From NCBI RefSeq assembly GCF_014595945.1, contig NZ_JABXWU010000002.1:248001-312000 (forward strand): a stretch of 64,000 nucleotides of DNA. Reading direction: 5' to 3'. This DNA comes from Alkalibacillus aidingensis. GTDB taxonomy: Bacteria > Bacillota > Bacilli > Bacillales > Alkalibacillaceae. This document shows positions 17,585-25,802 of this stretch, one piece after another. Within the stretch, counting starts at the first letter, position 1. Every line of letters begins with the position of its first letter. The notes beneath the pieces are model-generated. The model searched no databases, had not been told where the DNA came from, and was given only the letters and a program-made list of their open reading frames with translations. The position numbers and the translations under genes are program-made.

Positions 17585-18211
17585 CTAGCCTAATTGACTA
17601 GCAAATAACTTAGCTGTTTCGGTTAATTTCTGATAATCCTCTTCAGATTTTAATTGACGAGGATCAACCAAATTGCTGCCAATACCGACAGCCAAACTTC
17701 CTTTGGCGAAATACTCTTTCATGTTGTCTAACGTGACTCCACCAGTAACCATTAATGGAATCTGTGGAAGTGGTCCATGAATATTCTTAATGTACGATGG
17801 ACCAAACGTATTAGCTGGGAAAACTTTAACAACATCTGCCCCATGCTCATAAGCTGTTAAAATCTCTGTTGGTGTTAACGCACCAGGTACAGACAGTTTT
17901 CCATAGCGTTTCGTCATTTTGATCGTTTCTGGATTAAGAGTTGGTGAAACAACGAACTCGGCTCCAGCCGAAATCACCTCCTTAGCTGTTTCAGGATCAA
18001 GCACTGTCCCCGCACCGATTAATACGTCAGTCGAAAATTCATCGGAGACCTTTTCTATAATTCTAGTAATTCCCTTCGTCTCAGCAGTTAGCTCAATCGA
18101 ATGAATCCCACCTGCTACTAGCGAACGGACAATCGGTACAATATTATCTGGATTCGAATGACGAATCACCGCTACAATCGGATGTTGCTTTAGATCATTG
18201 ATCGATACCAT
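17585..18211 (-). CDS. eda: KDPG/KHG aldolase
   Basis: A class I aldolase of 208 residues. Active-site elements are visible: the phosphate-binding Arg in VAVIRHSNPD (about residue 18), the catalytic Glu in SIELTAET (near 38), GAGTVLDPE (near 68) and the Schiff-base Lys in ADVVKVFPANTFGP (near 130). It cleaves 2-keto-3-deoxy-6-phosphogluconate, or 4-hydroxy-2-oxoglutarate, to pyruvate plus an aldehyde. The ATG at 18211 follows AGGTGA with good spacing; the GTG nine bases upstream is part of that site. Together with kdgK it forms the lower half of a uronate/KDG pathway, but no uronate isomerase or dehydratase gene is in this window. Confidence 0.92.
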   Translation of the reverse strand: MVSINDLKQHPIVAVIRHSNPDNIVPIVRSLVAGGIHSIELTAETKGITRIIEKVSDEFSTDVLIGAGTVLDPETAKEVISAGAEFVVSPTLNPETIKMTKRYGKLSVPGALTPTEILTAYEHGADVVKVFPANTFGPSYIKNIHGPLPQIPLMVTGGVTLDNMKEYFAKGSLAVGIGSNLVDPRQLKSEEDYQKLTETAKLFASQLG

Positions 18212-18224
18212 TTCATTCACCTAC

Positions 18225-18779
18225 TTACTCTAAATTGGCATGCTTTTTATTTAATGATGCCGTATCTGCTTCTTCAACATAATGCTCCAGCAAGTAAACA
18301 ATCACGCCATCAAGCAGCAAGTGAGCTGACTGGTCGAACTGACTACCTAAAGGTTGAATCGTTTGACGCTCGCCAATCGTCTTCTTTGTTGCTGCCGGAA
18401 TTTCAACGACTTCATCACTTAACTTACCAATCGTTGAATCCGGGTTAGTCGTAATGAGTCCGATCGAAGCATCAATCTCCTGTGCTTTCTGCGTAAAGTG
18501 CGCTAATGTCTTCGTCTCACCAGAACCTGAAATAGCAATAAATAAATCTTCTTCTTCAATACTTGGTGTAATCGTCTCACCGACAACATACGCTTGATAA
18601 CCAATGTGCATTAATCGCATCGCAAACATTTTGCCAGCTAAACCTGAACGGCCTGTCCCAGCGATAAAAATTCGATTAGAAGTCGCTATCTTTTTGGCAA
18701 GCTGCTCTACTTGATTCGCATCAACTTTATCTATTATCTGACTAATCTCACTTGTAATCGTTTGCAAAGTTGTTTTCAT
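18225..18779 (-). CDS. hxlB: 6-phospho-3-hexuloisomerase (PHI), SIS domain
   Basis: A 184-residue SIS-domain protein. The sugar-phosphate-binding segments IFIAGTGRSGLAGKMFAMRL (near residues 32-51) and LFIAISGSGETKTL (near 80-93) and the C-terminal GSQFDQSAHLLLDGVIVYL pattern are those of PHI (HxlB/YckF). PHI interconverts hexulose 6-phosphate and fructose 6-phosphate, the step after HPS. Start at the ATG following GGGGTG. It is the first enzyme gene after the LacI regulator, five genes ahead of its HPS partner, whereas in B. subtilis hxlA and hxlB are adjacent. Confidence 0.88.
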   Translation of the reverse strand: MKTTLQTITSEISQIIDKVDANQVEQLAKKIATSNRIFIAGTGRSGLAGKMFAMRLMHIGYQAYVVGETITPSIEEEDLFIAISGSGETKTLAHFTQKAQEIDASIGLITTNPDSTIGKLSDEVVEIPAATKKTIGERQTIQPLGSQFDQSAHLLLDGVIVYLLEHYVEEADTASLNKKHANLE

Positions 18780-18797
18780 AAAAATCACCCCATCTAG

Positions 18798-19799
18798 TTA
18801 ACATGATGCCCGGCGAATTAAAGTCGGTTCAAAGCTATAACGCGCTTGTTCAGACTGCTTTTCTCCTTTAATTCGATTAATCAATAATTCTGCTGCCCTT
18901 CTCCCCATGTCAGTTGTTGGCTGCGATATTGTTGTTAACTCTGGGTAGTAGACCGATGCAAACGGAACATCGTCAATCCCAATCAAAGCCAAATCCTCAG
19001 GGATAGTAAGATTATTCTCTTTTACATATTTTAAAATGGCTATTAACGATAGATCATTACCTGCAAGAATAGCCTCTGGTGGTTCTGGCTGCTCCATCAT
19101 TTTCCCTAGTTCTTTAGGAATTTGATCAACCTCTACACCTCTAATAAATTGTTCATTAACGGGTAAATCTCGGTCATGTAGCGTTTCGATGAACCCTTCA
19201 ATTCTCTCAATCCTCGGTGTCACATGATTTTGAATCGATGTCGTTAAAATTCCAGTTCTTGAATAACCATGTTCAATGAACTCATCAACGGCCAACTGAG
19301 CAGCCTTCTTGTTATCCAACATAATCGATCCTACTTCAACCTCAGGAACATGCCGGTCAATAAAAATCATCGGGTAGTTCTCTAAAGTCAACTCTCTGTA
19401 CAAATCAACATTCATACTCGTTGGAAAAGCAATAATTCCATCAACTTGCTTCGCCCTAAGCATATCAATATACTTCTTCTCTTTTTCAGGATTATCTTCT
19501 GCATTACAAACTATAATGTGGTAATTAGACGCATTACAATACTCTTCAATCGAGCGAACAATTTGCGTTGAGAACTCATGAGCGATATTCGCTACAATAA
19601 CGCCAATTGTCGTTGAGGTTTTTTGCTTTAAAGACCTAGCCACAATATTTGGCTGATAACCCAACTCATCAATCGCCTCTGCAATTCGCTCCTTCGTCTT
19701 CTCCCCCATATATTCGTAACGTTGGTTCATATACTGAGATACCGTACTTTTAGATACGCCAGCTTTCTCAGCTACATCGGTTATTGTAACCGTTCTCAT
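18798..19799 (-). CDS. LacI family transcriptional regulator of the TRAP/HPS operon
   Basis: A LacI-type repressor of about 333 residues. The N-terminal helix-turn-helix TITDVAEKAGVSKSTVSQYM and the hinge helix region (YQPNIVARSLKQK) are followed by a periplasmic-binding-like effector domain ending TRM-typically in SFEPTLIRRASC. The ATG at 19799 follows GGAG at six bases; another possible ATG is at 19811. It is the promoter-proximal gene of the operon. Two tandem near-palindromic boxes and a cre box lie just upstream, so it probably autoregulates the whole operon. The inducer is likely a keto-sugar acid or sugar phosphate. Confidence 0.9.
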   Translation of the reverse strand: MRTVTITDVAEKAGVSKSTVSQYMNQRYEYMGEKTKERIAEAIDELGYQPNIVARSLKQKTSTTIGVIVANIAHEFSTQIVRSIEEYCNASNYHIIVCNAEDNPEKEKKYIDMLRAKQVDGIIAFPTSMNVDLYRELTLENYPMIFIDRHVPEVEVGSIMLDNKKAAQLAVDEFIEHGYSRTGILTTSIQNHVTPRIERIEGFIETLHDRDLPVNEQFIRGVEVDQIPKELGKMMEQPEPPEAILAGNDLSLIAILKYVKENNLTIPEDLALIGIDDVPFASVYYPELTTISQPTTDMGRRAAELLINRIKGEKQSEQARYSFEPTLIRRASC

Positions 19800-19855
19800 T
19801 TTTTGCTCCATAGTATATGATACCTTTCGATTAGATTTATAGTTTATTAGATTCA

Positions 19856-19880
19856 TAAACCGATTTACTAAACCGATTTA
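19856..19880. promoter_or_regulatory. Tandem LacI-type operators
   Basis: The 12-bp box TAAACCGATTTA occurs twice, at 19856-19867 and 19869-19880, separated by one base. Each copy is an almost perfect palindrome around a central CG, the usual architecture of LacI-family operators. They lie right upstream of the lacI-type gene that heads the minus-strand operon. Binding of that regulator is inferred. Confidence 0.65.
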
Positions 19881-19898
19881 GGTAAAGTGTATAACAGA

Positions 19899-19913
19899 TG
19901 TAAGCGTTTTACA
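19899..19913. promoter_or_regulatory. CcpA cre box upstream of the TRAP/HPS operon
   Basis: TGTAAGCGTTTTACA fits the cre consensus and is nearly palindromic. It lies 18 bp upstream of the tandem operator boxes. This implies carbon catabolite control of the operon in addition to control by its own LacI regulator. Confidence 0.7.
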
Positions 19914-20146
19914 ATAGATTTTTGAAAATTTTTTGTTGAATGTTATTTTGCGTTTTCAGGAAATTCTTCTTCTCTCCTTGATAGAGATGGAGGGAAAGTA
20001 GCGAGCGCCGGATTAATTCAGCGTTCGCCAAATGTCGTGTGATCAGCCAAAAGATTGGTTTTTCACCGGAAAACAAAAAAGTTCGCCGGATTCATCAACT
20101 AATCCAACGAACTAAAATACTACGACCACCTATTAAGCTAAATTTC

Positions 20147-21052
20147 TCAAACTGCTTCTTTCCTTCTCTTCTGTAATAGATATTCCAACGCACCTGTCCC
20201 AAAGAAGACGCCGATTAATATGAGTACAAAACCGGCTAAATGCATTAGCGTAATCTCTTCATTTAAGAAAAGGGCCGCACCTGTAATCGCAAATAAAGTA
20301 TTTAAATTAATAAAAATAGCAGATTCGGCGGGACCTACCTTTTTAATGGCAAAATTATACGTCATATGTCCAAATGCAGATGCTAAAATCGCACTGAATA
20401 GGAACACAGCACCTAGCTTCCAATCTATTAATAACGTCAATTCCTGAACATCAGCCTTAAACATAAAGCTCAAGAGGAAAATAAAAACTGAGCCAAATAC
20501 CATCATATACCCTGTGATCAAACGTGGGTCAAACGTTGGCTTTAACTTACTAATTAACACAAAACTAAATCCTTGAACAATGACACCAAGGAAAACGAAT
20601 AAATCGCCAAAAGAAATGGCACCTAAGCCACCTTCCCCAGTTAACGTGGTAAGAGCAACTCCGACAAATCCCAAGATAAACCCTAGCGATCTTAACCAAT
20701 TGACACGTTGCCTTAAAAATATAACTGCCATCAATACCGTTGCTAAAGGCATGAGTCCTAAAATAAGCGATGCATTAACTCCAGATGTATTTTCCAAACC
20801 AATTGCGACAAATGAATGGTGTAATACGACATTAAACGTCCCTATGTAAAACATAATCAACCATTCAAATTTCATTGGCCACCTAAAGATGCCCATTACA
20901 TAACAAATTAATAATACAGCTAAACCTGCCACCAACACCCTAAATGCGGTAAGCAGAATTGGATCGATCACTTCAACCAACACTTTTAACGCCGAAAGAT
21001 TGGCCCCCCACATCAACATGACGAGCAACAACATGATGTAAATCCTAATCAA
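20147..21052 (-). CDS. DMT superfamily (EamA) permease
   Basis: A 301-residue protein with ten hydrophobic segments forming two EamA repeats. Typical features include MLMWGANLSALKV in the first helix and the SAFGHMTYNFAIKKVGPAES stretch in the second repeat. EamA proteins export metabolites or amino acids, or import them. The start is probably a TTG at 21052, five bases after AGGTGA. It stands alone between the LacI regulator and the subtilase gene; the substrate is unknown. The 290-bp gap to the lacI gene holds only the operator and cre sites. Confidence 0.85.
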   Translation of the reverse strand: MIRIYIMLLLVMLMWGANLSALKVLVEVIDPILLTAFRVLVAGLAVLLICYVMGIFRWPMKFEWLIMFYIGTFNVVLHHSFVAIGLENTSGVNASLILGLMPLATVLMAVIFLRQRVNWLRSLGFILGFVGVALTTLTGEGGLGAISFGDLFVFLGVIVQGFSFVLISKLKPTFDPRLITGYMMVFGSVFIFLLSFMFKADVQELTLLIDWKLGAVFLFSAILASAFGHMTYNFAIKKVGPAESAIFINLNTLFAITGAALFLNEEITLMHLAGFVLILIGVFFGTGALEYLLQKRRKEAV

Positions 21053-21136
21053 TTATGTCACCTGATTTCTAAACATTGATTCCTTAACTGTATCAAAACT
21101 TCGGGACCGGAATCAAATACGAAAATTCAAAACCTA

Positions 21137-23215
21137 TCAATCTTTTAAAATCCGATAAATCATTAACGCCATATGGTCACGGCGAATGGTTTCATCTGGT
21201 CGATATGTTCCGTCGTTGAAGCCTTTCACTACACCATTAGCAACAAGCGACTCAACCGCTTGACCTAACTCTGAATCGGCATCGACATCAGGTATTTCCT
21301 CTTCGGATTCTCCTGAAAGATCATGACTCTTAGACAATAGAAGGGCCATTTCACCTCTCGTTAAAGCCTTACGTCCATCTTCACCTAGATCGGCTAACCA
21401 CCCTTTATTCTGAGCTGTCAGCAAATAATCGTAGCCATATTCACCCGGGGAGATCCCCATAATCGGTTCGCCCTCACTTGTCGAATCAATCTCAATTCCT
21501 TCTAAGCTGCTTAGGATGATCTGAATTGCTTGCACACGGCTAATTTCTTCAAATGGACGATAAGTACCATCCTCATACCCTTGAATAATTCCTTCCTCAC
21601 TCAAATACCTAACCGCATCAATATTAGAACGAACATCTGGGTAAAATGACAACACTGTTCTTTGCGCAGACTCACCGTCTTCTAAACTAACATTCACTTC
21701 ATTCCCCACTTCAAGTTCAGGCAAATCAATAGCAAAATCTCCATCATTTCCACTTTCTACGACCTTTTGACCACTCACACTGTCTAAAATAACCTCCGTA
21801 TAAGGCTCCACTTCTCCTCGAATCTCTTGACTATTTTCATAGACATATGACAGTCCATCTATTTCTAATGAACCATCCTCAAACTCTCCATCCGTTATCC
21901 CAATTGAATAAGGAGTTTCAGACCAACGATCATATGACTCATAGACATGCAAATCAAATAAACCCTCTGGTAATTCAATTCGCTCCTCTTCAGCTATTTC
22001 TATCGTTTCCCATACACTCTCAGAATCTTCTTGATAAATATCAACAATGATCGTTAACTCATCACTAGGGTTCTCTAAATAAACTTCAACAGACTCATCC
22101 ACATTGACTTCATACCAATTACCTTCACCACTTTTAACCAGGTGATCCTTTTCTAATTGATTTAACTGAAGTCTATTAGGATCCTCTCGACTACTTACAG
22201 CTTCCTCACCCATTTCACTAGCTTCTAGTGCTAATGATTGGCTGACATCAATACCACCATAACCGAGCCACTCATTCCACTCACCACTAGAATAATCCGA
22301 TTGAAGCGAACCTTTTTCAATGGCCCATTGCACGGTCTCCACATCCCAATCCGGATTTTTAGCCATCAATAAAGCTGCTAAACTACTAACGATCGCTGTC
22401 GAGAATGATGTTCCTTGATCTTTTTGATAGTCACCCTCATAGTCTAAACTTAAAATTCCTTGACCAGGAGCACTTACATTAATATGAGGACCATAATTGG
22501 AGAAGTTAGCTCGCAAGTTCTCAGGATTATTCACTTGATTCAAATTTCTGAGTGCACCTACTGCAAACACTTCTGGAAACGCTGCTGGATAACCTATCGA
22601 ATCCTCCCCCTGATTCCCCGTTGAAGAAATAAGCATAACACCTGCTTCAGACGCTCTTTCGACTGCTCGTCTTTCAATAGAATATTCTTTATAGCCGGCA
22701 AAACTCATATTAATAATATCCGCACCCTGCTCAACTGCGTAATCAATCCCTTTTTCGACAGCACTAGTGCTGACACTACCACGTCCATCGCTTATTTTTA
22801 CAGGTAGGATTTTGACATGCTGAGCAATCCCAGCTATCCCCTCACCATTAAGATTAGACGCCATGATTCCTGCCACAAACGTACCATGTCCATGATCATC
22901 CATTCCACCTTCACGATCATTAATAAAATCATAGCCAGACAACACTTTATCCTCTAGCTCAGGGTGATCCCCATTAACCCCAGTATCTAATATGGCGACT
23001 ACCACTTCCTCATCATAATCTATGAAATCCATACGTTCTGGTAGATTAATAGCATCTAAGTACCACTGATCCTCAAATAAAGGCTCTTCCTGAAATTCAG
23101 ATAAACACACCTCGGATGATTGCTCCTCTTCACAACCATCAGCGGCACTGACATTTAAAGAAAATGAAAAAATAATAACAAAAATGAACACAATTACCAA
23201 AATCGGTCTACTCAT
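21137..23215 (-). CDS. Secreted subtilisin-like serine protease with C-terminal SLH domains
   Basis: A protein of about 692 residues (GTG at 23218 or ATG at 23215). A signal peptide covers roughly the first 25 residues. The S8 catalytic triad is complete, numbered from the GTG: Asp78 in VVAILDTG, His111 in DDHGHGTFVAGI and Ser271 in GTSFSTA, with the oxyanion Asn202 in SSTGNQG. A beta-rich region follows (about 370-510), and the C-terminal 180 residues carry S-layer homology repeats (EEGIIQGYEDGTYRPFEEIS; NGVVKGFNDGTYRPDETIRR, with a weaker one between). The protein is very acidic. It is expected to be exported and held at the cell surface through secondary wall polymer. A weak AAGGAGAGG site precedes the start. 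Confidence 0.92.
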   Translation of the reverse strand: MSRPILVIVFIFVIIFSFSLNVSAADGCEEEQSSEVCLSEFQEEPLFEDQWYLDAINLPERMDFIDYDEEVVVAILDTGVNGDHPELEDKVLSGYDFINDREGGMDDHGHGTFVAGIMASNLNGEGIAGIAQHVKILPVKISDGRGSVSTSAVEKGIDYAVEQGADIINMSFAGYKEYSIERRAVERASEAGVMLISSTGNQGEDSIGYPAAFPEVFAVGALRNLNQVNNPENLRANFSNYGPHINVSAPGQGILSLDYEGDYQKDQGTSFSTAIVSSLAALLMAKNPDWDVETVQWAIEKGSLQSDYSSGEWNEWLGYGGIDVSQSLALEASEMGEEAVSSREDPNRLQLNQLEKDHLVKSGEGNWYEVNVDESVEVYLENPSDELTIIVDIYQEDSESVWETIEIAEEERIELPEGLFDLHVYESYDRWSETPYSIGITDGEFEDGSLEIDGLSYVYENSQEIRGEVEPYTEVILDSVSGQKVVESGNDGDFAIDLPELEVGNEVNVSLEDGESAQRTVLSFYPDVRSNIDAVRYLSEEGIIQGYEDGTYRPFEEISRVQAIQIILSSLEGIEIDSTSEGEPIMGISPGEYGYDYLLTAQNKGWLADLGEDGRKALTRGEMALLLSKSHDLSGESEEEIPDVDADSELGQAVESLVANGVVKGFNDGTYRPDETIRRDHMALMIYRILKD

Positions 23216-23468
23216 CACTAAAACCTCTCCTTGCCTGACTTGACCACTTATTATTCACCATATTATACCATACCACGCCTGCATCATATTTCCATGCGTA
23301 CTAATTGTAATTTCCCTTTAATCTATTTTTCTACGCATATTTTGCAAAAATCTCTTAAAGAAATCAAATAACCTCAAAAACACTTATAAAAATCACTTTT
23401 TTCTTAATTTGTAGCACCAAAAAATGTCCATTATACTTTGTTCAAACCAACTCAAAAGGAGATTAAAA

Positions 23469-23903
23469 ATGGATTCAAAAATGATCATTAATTCATTAAG
23501 AGAAAATCGTAAGCCCTATGGTGGGAACGACCTGCTAACTGAATTTGACATCCCAATCGAAGAGCTTGTCCCCGGTATGATCTGCCCAACCTGTCAAACA
23601 CCAACCATGAAGGAAAAGTTCAACAGTTGGATGTGCGAACAATGCTACACCTTTGACGGGAACGCACATATCGACACACTAGTCGACTACTGCTTTATCA
23701 TCGATCAATACATCTCCGTCGCTCAAGCACAATGGTTCATGCAAATTTCATCTATCTCCTTAACACATCAACTACTAACCAATTTAAAATTACCTCAAGT
23801 TGAAACAGAAAAAGGATTAATGTATGACCTATCCCCTCTTATAACCAGTAACTTCATGACGAAAAAAGAGGTCAAAAGTGCGCTAGCTGAATTGTTTAAG
23901 TAA
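23469..23903 (+). CDS. Small zinc-ribbon protein resembling the C-terminal part of NERD proteins
   Basis: A 144-residue soluble protein with a single four-cysteine zinc ribbon (CPTCQTP and CEQCYTF) near residues 38-60, followed by a helical segment that looks like a small winged-helix module. The layout recalls the C-terminal half of Bacillus nuclease-related-domain proteins, without the NERD nuclease half, but this comparison is from memory. The ATG at 23469 follows AAAGGAGA; an upstream in-frame ATG at 23424 lacks such a site. It stands alone. About 240 bp after the stop a U-tailed hairpin may end its transcript. Function unknown. Confidence 0.65.
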   Translation: MDSKMIINSLRENRKPYGGNDLLTEFDIPIEELVPGMICPTCQTPTMKEKFNSWMCEQCYTFDGNAHIDTLVDYCFIIDQYISVAQAQWFMQISSISLTHQLLTNLKLPQVETEKGLMYDLSPLITSNFMTKKEVKSALAELFK

Positions 23904-24143
23904 TAAATAAAAGACGGACTTTAATTTTGAACTATTCCCCAGTTTGTGGACTAGTTGAAACTCCCTTACTGGGGTTCATTATGTAATGAAACTAATTGTA
24001 TAACAGATTAAATAGTAAGAGTGTTTCTTTCGGGCATCTTAGACTCACTATTCTAAAAAATAGTTAAAATACTATTGAAGAGAGTCGAAAAACAATGATT
24101 ACTTTCTATAAATTAGATCACATTTATTAGGATAACAATAGAC

Positions 24144-24187
24144 AAAAAAAGATGACTCCCAATCAATATCGGGATCATCTTTTTTTA
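24144..24187 (+). terminator. Intrinsic terminator
   Basis: A stem of A/T-rich arms closed by GATGACTCCC and GGGATCATC with a short loop, ending in a run of seven T. It lies 240 bp after the zinc-ribbon gene and directly abuts a MITE-like element. The 200 bp before it show no gene. The A-run on the other side would let it work in both directions. Confidence 0.7.
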
Positions 24188-24188
24188 A

Positions 24189-24375
24189 CGCTCTGTTAAA
24201 GTCCGTTGTTGTTATAGGGCTTCGCTTTCGGTAGACGCTTTCTGAAGACCTGGACGGTCAAATGTCGATGTTGGACAAAGAACGCGGCGCTTTCACCGAC
24301 CAGGAGTCACAACCTTTGCTCTCACCATACAACAACTAAGAACTATTCTTTTAATCACCAAATTTTAACAGAGCC
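24189..24375. mobile_element. Second, shorter copy of the MITE-like element
   Basis: About 187 bp with ends matching those at 8861-9124: GCTCTGTTAAAGTCCG on the left and TTTTAACAGAGCC on the right, and the same subterminal blocks (GTTGTTGTTAT and CATACAACAAC). Compared with the first copy the core is partly deleted and more diverged, and the outermost left base differs. Flanking octamers TTTTTTAA and TTTATTTA are similar but not identical, which fits a decayed target duplication. It does not encode a protein. Confidence 0.72.
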
Positions 24376-24455
24376 TTTATTTAAAATAACATTCTTGGTG
24401 CTAAAGTCTTCATCTAATTTACATGAAACGCTTAAGGCAATTTTTAAAAATATAT

Positions 24456-25661
24456 CTAGTTTATTTTTCTAGTTACAGATAATATTATAAAAACAAACAT
24501 CATTAGTATAGTGAAATAAATCCAGCCAAATGAATATCCTCCTGTTAAATCGACGACCATCCCAAAGATTGGAGGTCCCACTAAAACCCCCATTGTTCCA
24601 ACCATAATACTGAATCCACTTGATGCACCAGATTGTTCCTTCGGGACGACCTCAGTTGCAGCATTCATCCATATACCATTAAAACCAGAGATACAAAACC
24701 CTAAGATAACAACAATCATACCGACTAGCAGAAAAGGAAATCCTTCAGGTAGGACTGATAAAATGAATGCTTGACTACCAGCAAAAATAGTAATAATAAT
24801 CATAACAATTATTCGCTTTCCAGCAAACAGACGGTCGCTGATCATTCCCCAAAGAATCCGACCAGATGAACCACTAACTTCAGAAATAACAAGTAACAAA
24901 CCCGATAGAAAAATGGTATAACCAAGATGTTCAAATGCAAATAAAACAATATATGTATTTAAAATCATTTGTCCAGCACTTAGGCCCATCGCAGATATAC
25001 TTATTAATAACAGTGTACGGTGTTTCACCACGGCTAATAACCGTTTAATATACTCTTCAATAGTTACTTTTTTCTGATTAGCACTAACACTTTTCGGTTC
25101 AAAATACATCTTATATGCAATTGAACCATATATAATCAGACACATACTTGCAATTCCCACAACAGTTCTCCACCCAAACTCATTTGCTAAAGGAAGTAAA
25201 ATTAGAGCACTTAAAGCTGATCCAATCGTCACACCAGTCTGTTTTATCCCCATCGCTGTCCCTAGCTTTTCTTTAGGGAACCAATAAAGAACACCTCGAT
25301 TTGCAGCTGGATGCATCGCCCCATAACCTGCCCCACCTAAAAACAAAAACAACAACAATAATGAATAATATAATGATAATGTAGCAAATAAAAAACTCAG
25401 ACCTGTTAATAGTACGATGACTATAATCATCTTCTTAGAACCTATTCGATCAGTCATTAACCCTGAGGGAATTGAGTTTAAAGATTGTCCCACGAAAAAA
25501 GCAGCTGGAAGCATGCCAATTTGGGTTTTAGTTAAACTTAAGTCCTCTCCGATCACCACTCCTAATGGTGAGATACTCCTACCTATAAGTGCGACAAAAG
25601 CTTGTAGAATAAATAATACGATTAACATTTTCCATGGTGTGAAATTTTCCCTATATAACAT
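24456..25661 (-). CDS. MFS transporter
   Basis: A 401-residue permease with twelve hydrophobic segments and the MFS loop motif GLMTDRIGSKKM near residue 67 and again WGMISDRLFAGKR near 273. The N-terminal GVVIGEDLSLTKTQIGMLPA pattern resembles carboxylate/anion symporters. It is divergent from the GntR regulator gene, sharing a 140-bp control region with a strong palindrome, so it probably belongs to the same regulon as the CoA-transferase operon. If so it would be a second carrier for the same or a related acid, next to the SSS symporter. Substrate unproven. Confidence 0.87.
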   Translation of the reverse strand: MLYRENFTPWKMLIVLFILQAFVALIGRSISPLGVVIGEDLSLTKTQIGMLPAAFFVGQSLNSIPSGLMTDRIGSKKMIIVIVLLTGLSFLFATLSLYYSLLLLFLFLGGAGYGAMHPAANRGVLYWFPKEKLGTAMGIKQTGVTIGSALSALILLPLANEFGWRTVVGIASMCLIIYGSIAYKMYFEPKSVSANQKKVTIEEYIKRLLAVVKHRTLLLISISAMGLSAGQMILNTYIVLFAFEHLGYTIFLSGLLLVISEVSGSSGRILWGMISDRLFAGKRIIVMIIITIFAGSQAFILSVLPEGFPFLLVGMIVVILGFCISGFNGIWMNAATEVVPKEQSGASSGFSIMVGTMGVLVGPPIFGMVVDLTGGYSFGWIYFTILMMFVFIILSVTRKIN

Positions 25662-25727
25662 AAAAACTCAACTCACTATCATAATTAATTAAAAATTTTG
25701 TATATTCCCAATATAATCTTTATTTTT

Positions 25728-25769
25728 TATTTTGTAAATGTTGACAAAATACAGATAACAGTTTACTAT
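25728..25769 (+). promoter_or_regulatory. Sigma-A promoter with overlapping GntR-type operator
   Basis: A consensus -35 TTGACA (25741-25746) and -10 TACTAT (25764-25769) with a 17-bp spacer lie 33 bp before the gntR start. The palindrome TATTTTGT (25728-25735) with ACAAAATA (25744-25751), 8-bp centre, covers the -35. A FadR/GntR regulator bound there would block polymerase, so autorepression with release by the pathway substrate is the likely mode. The palindrome also lies in front of the divergent MFS gene. Confidence 0.7.
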
Positions 25770-25802
25770 CTTTTTAAAACTTACACAAAAAGGAGGGAGA
25801 TT

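Noticed and set aside
23904-24143. Possible IS or transposase remnant in the gap after the zinc-ribbon gene
   Set aside because: Only a short CCCCAGT/ACTGGGG inverted pair is seen and no transposase reading frame.
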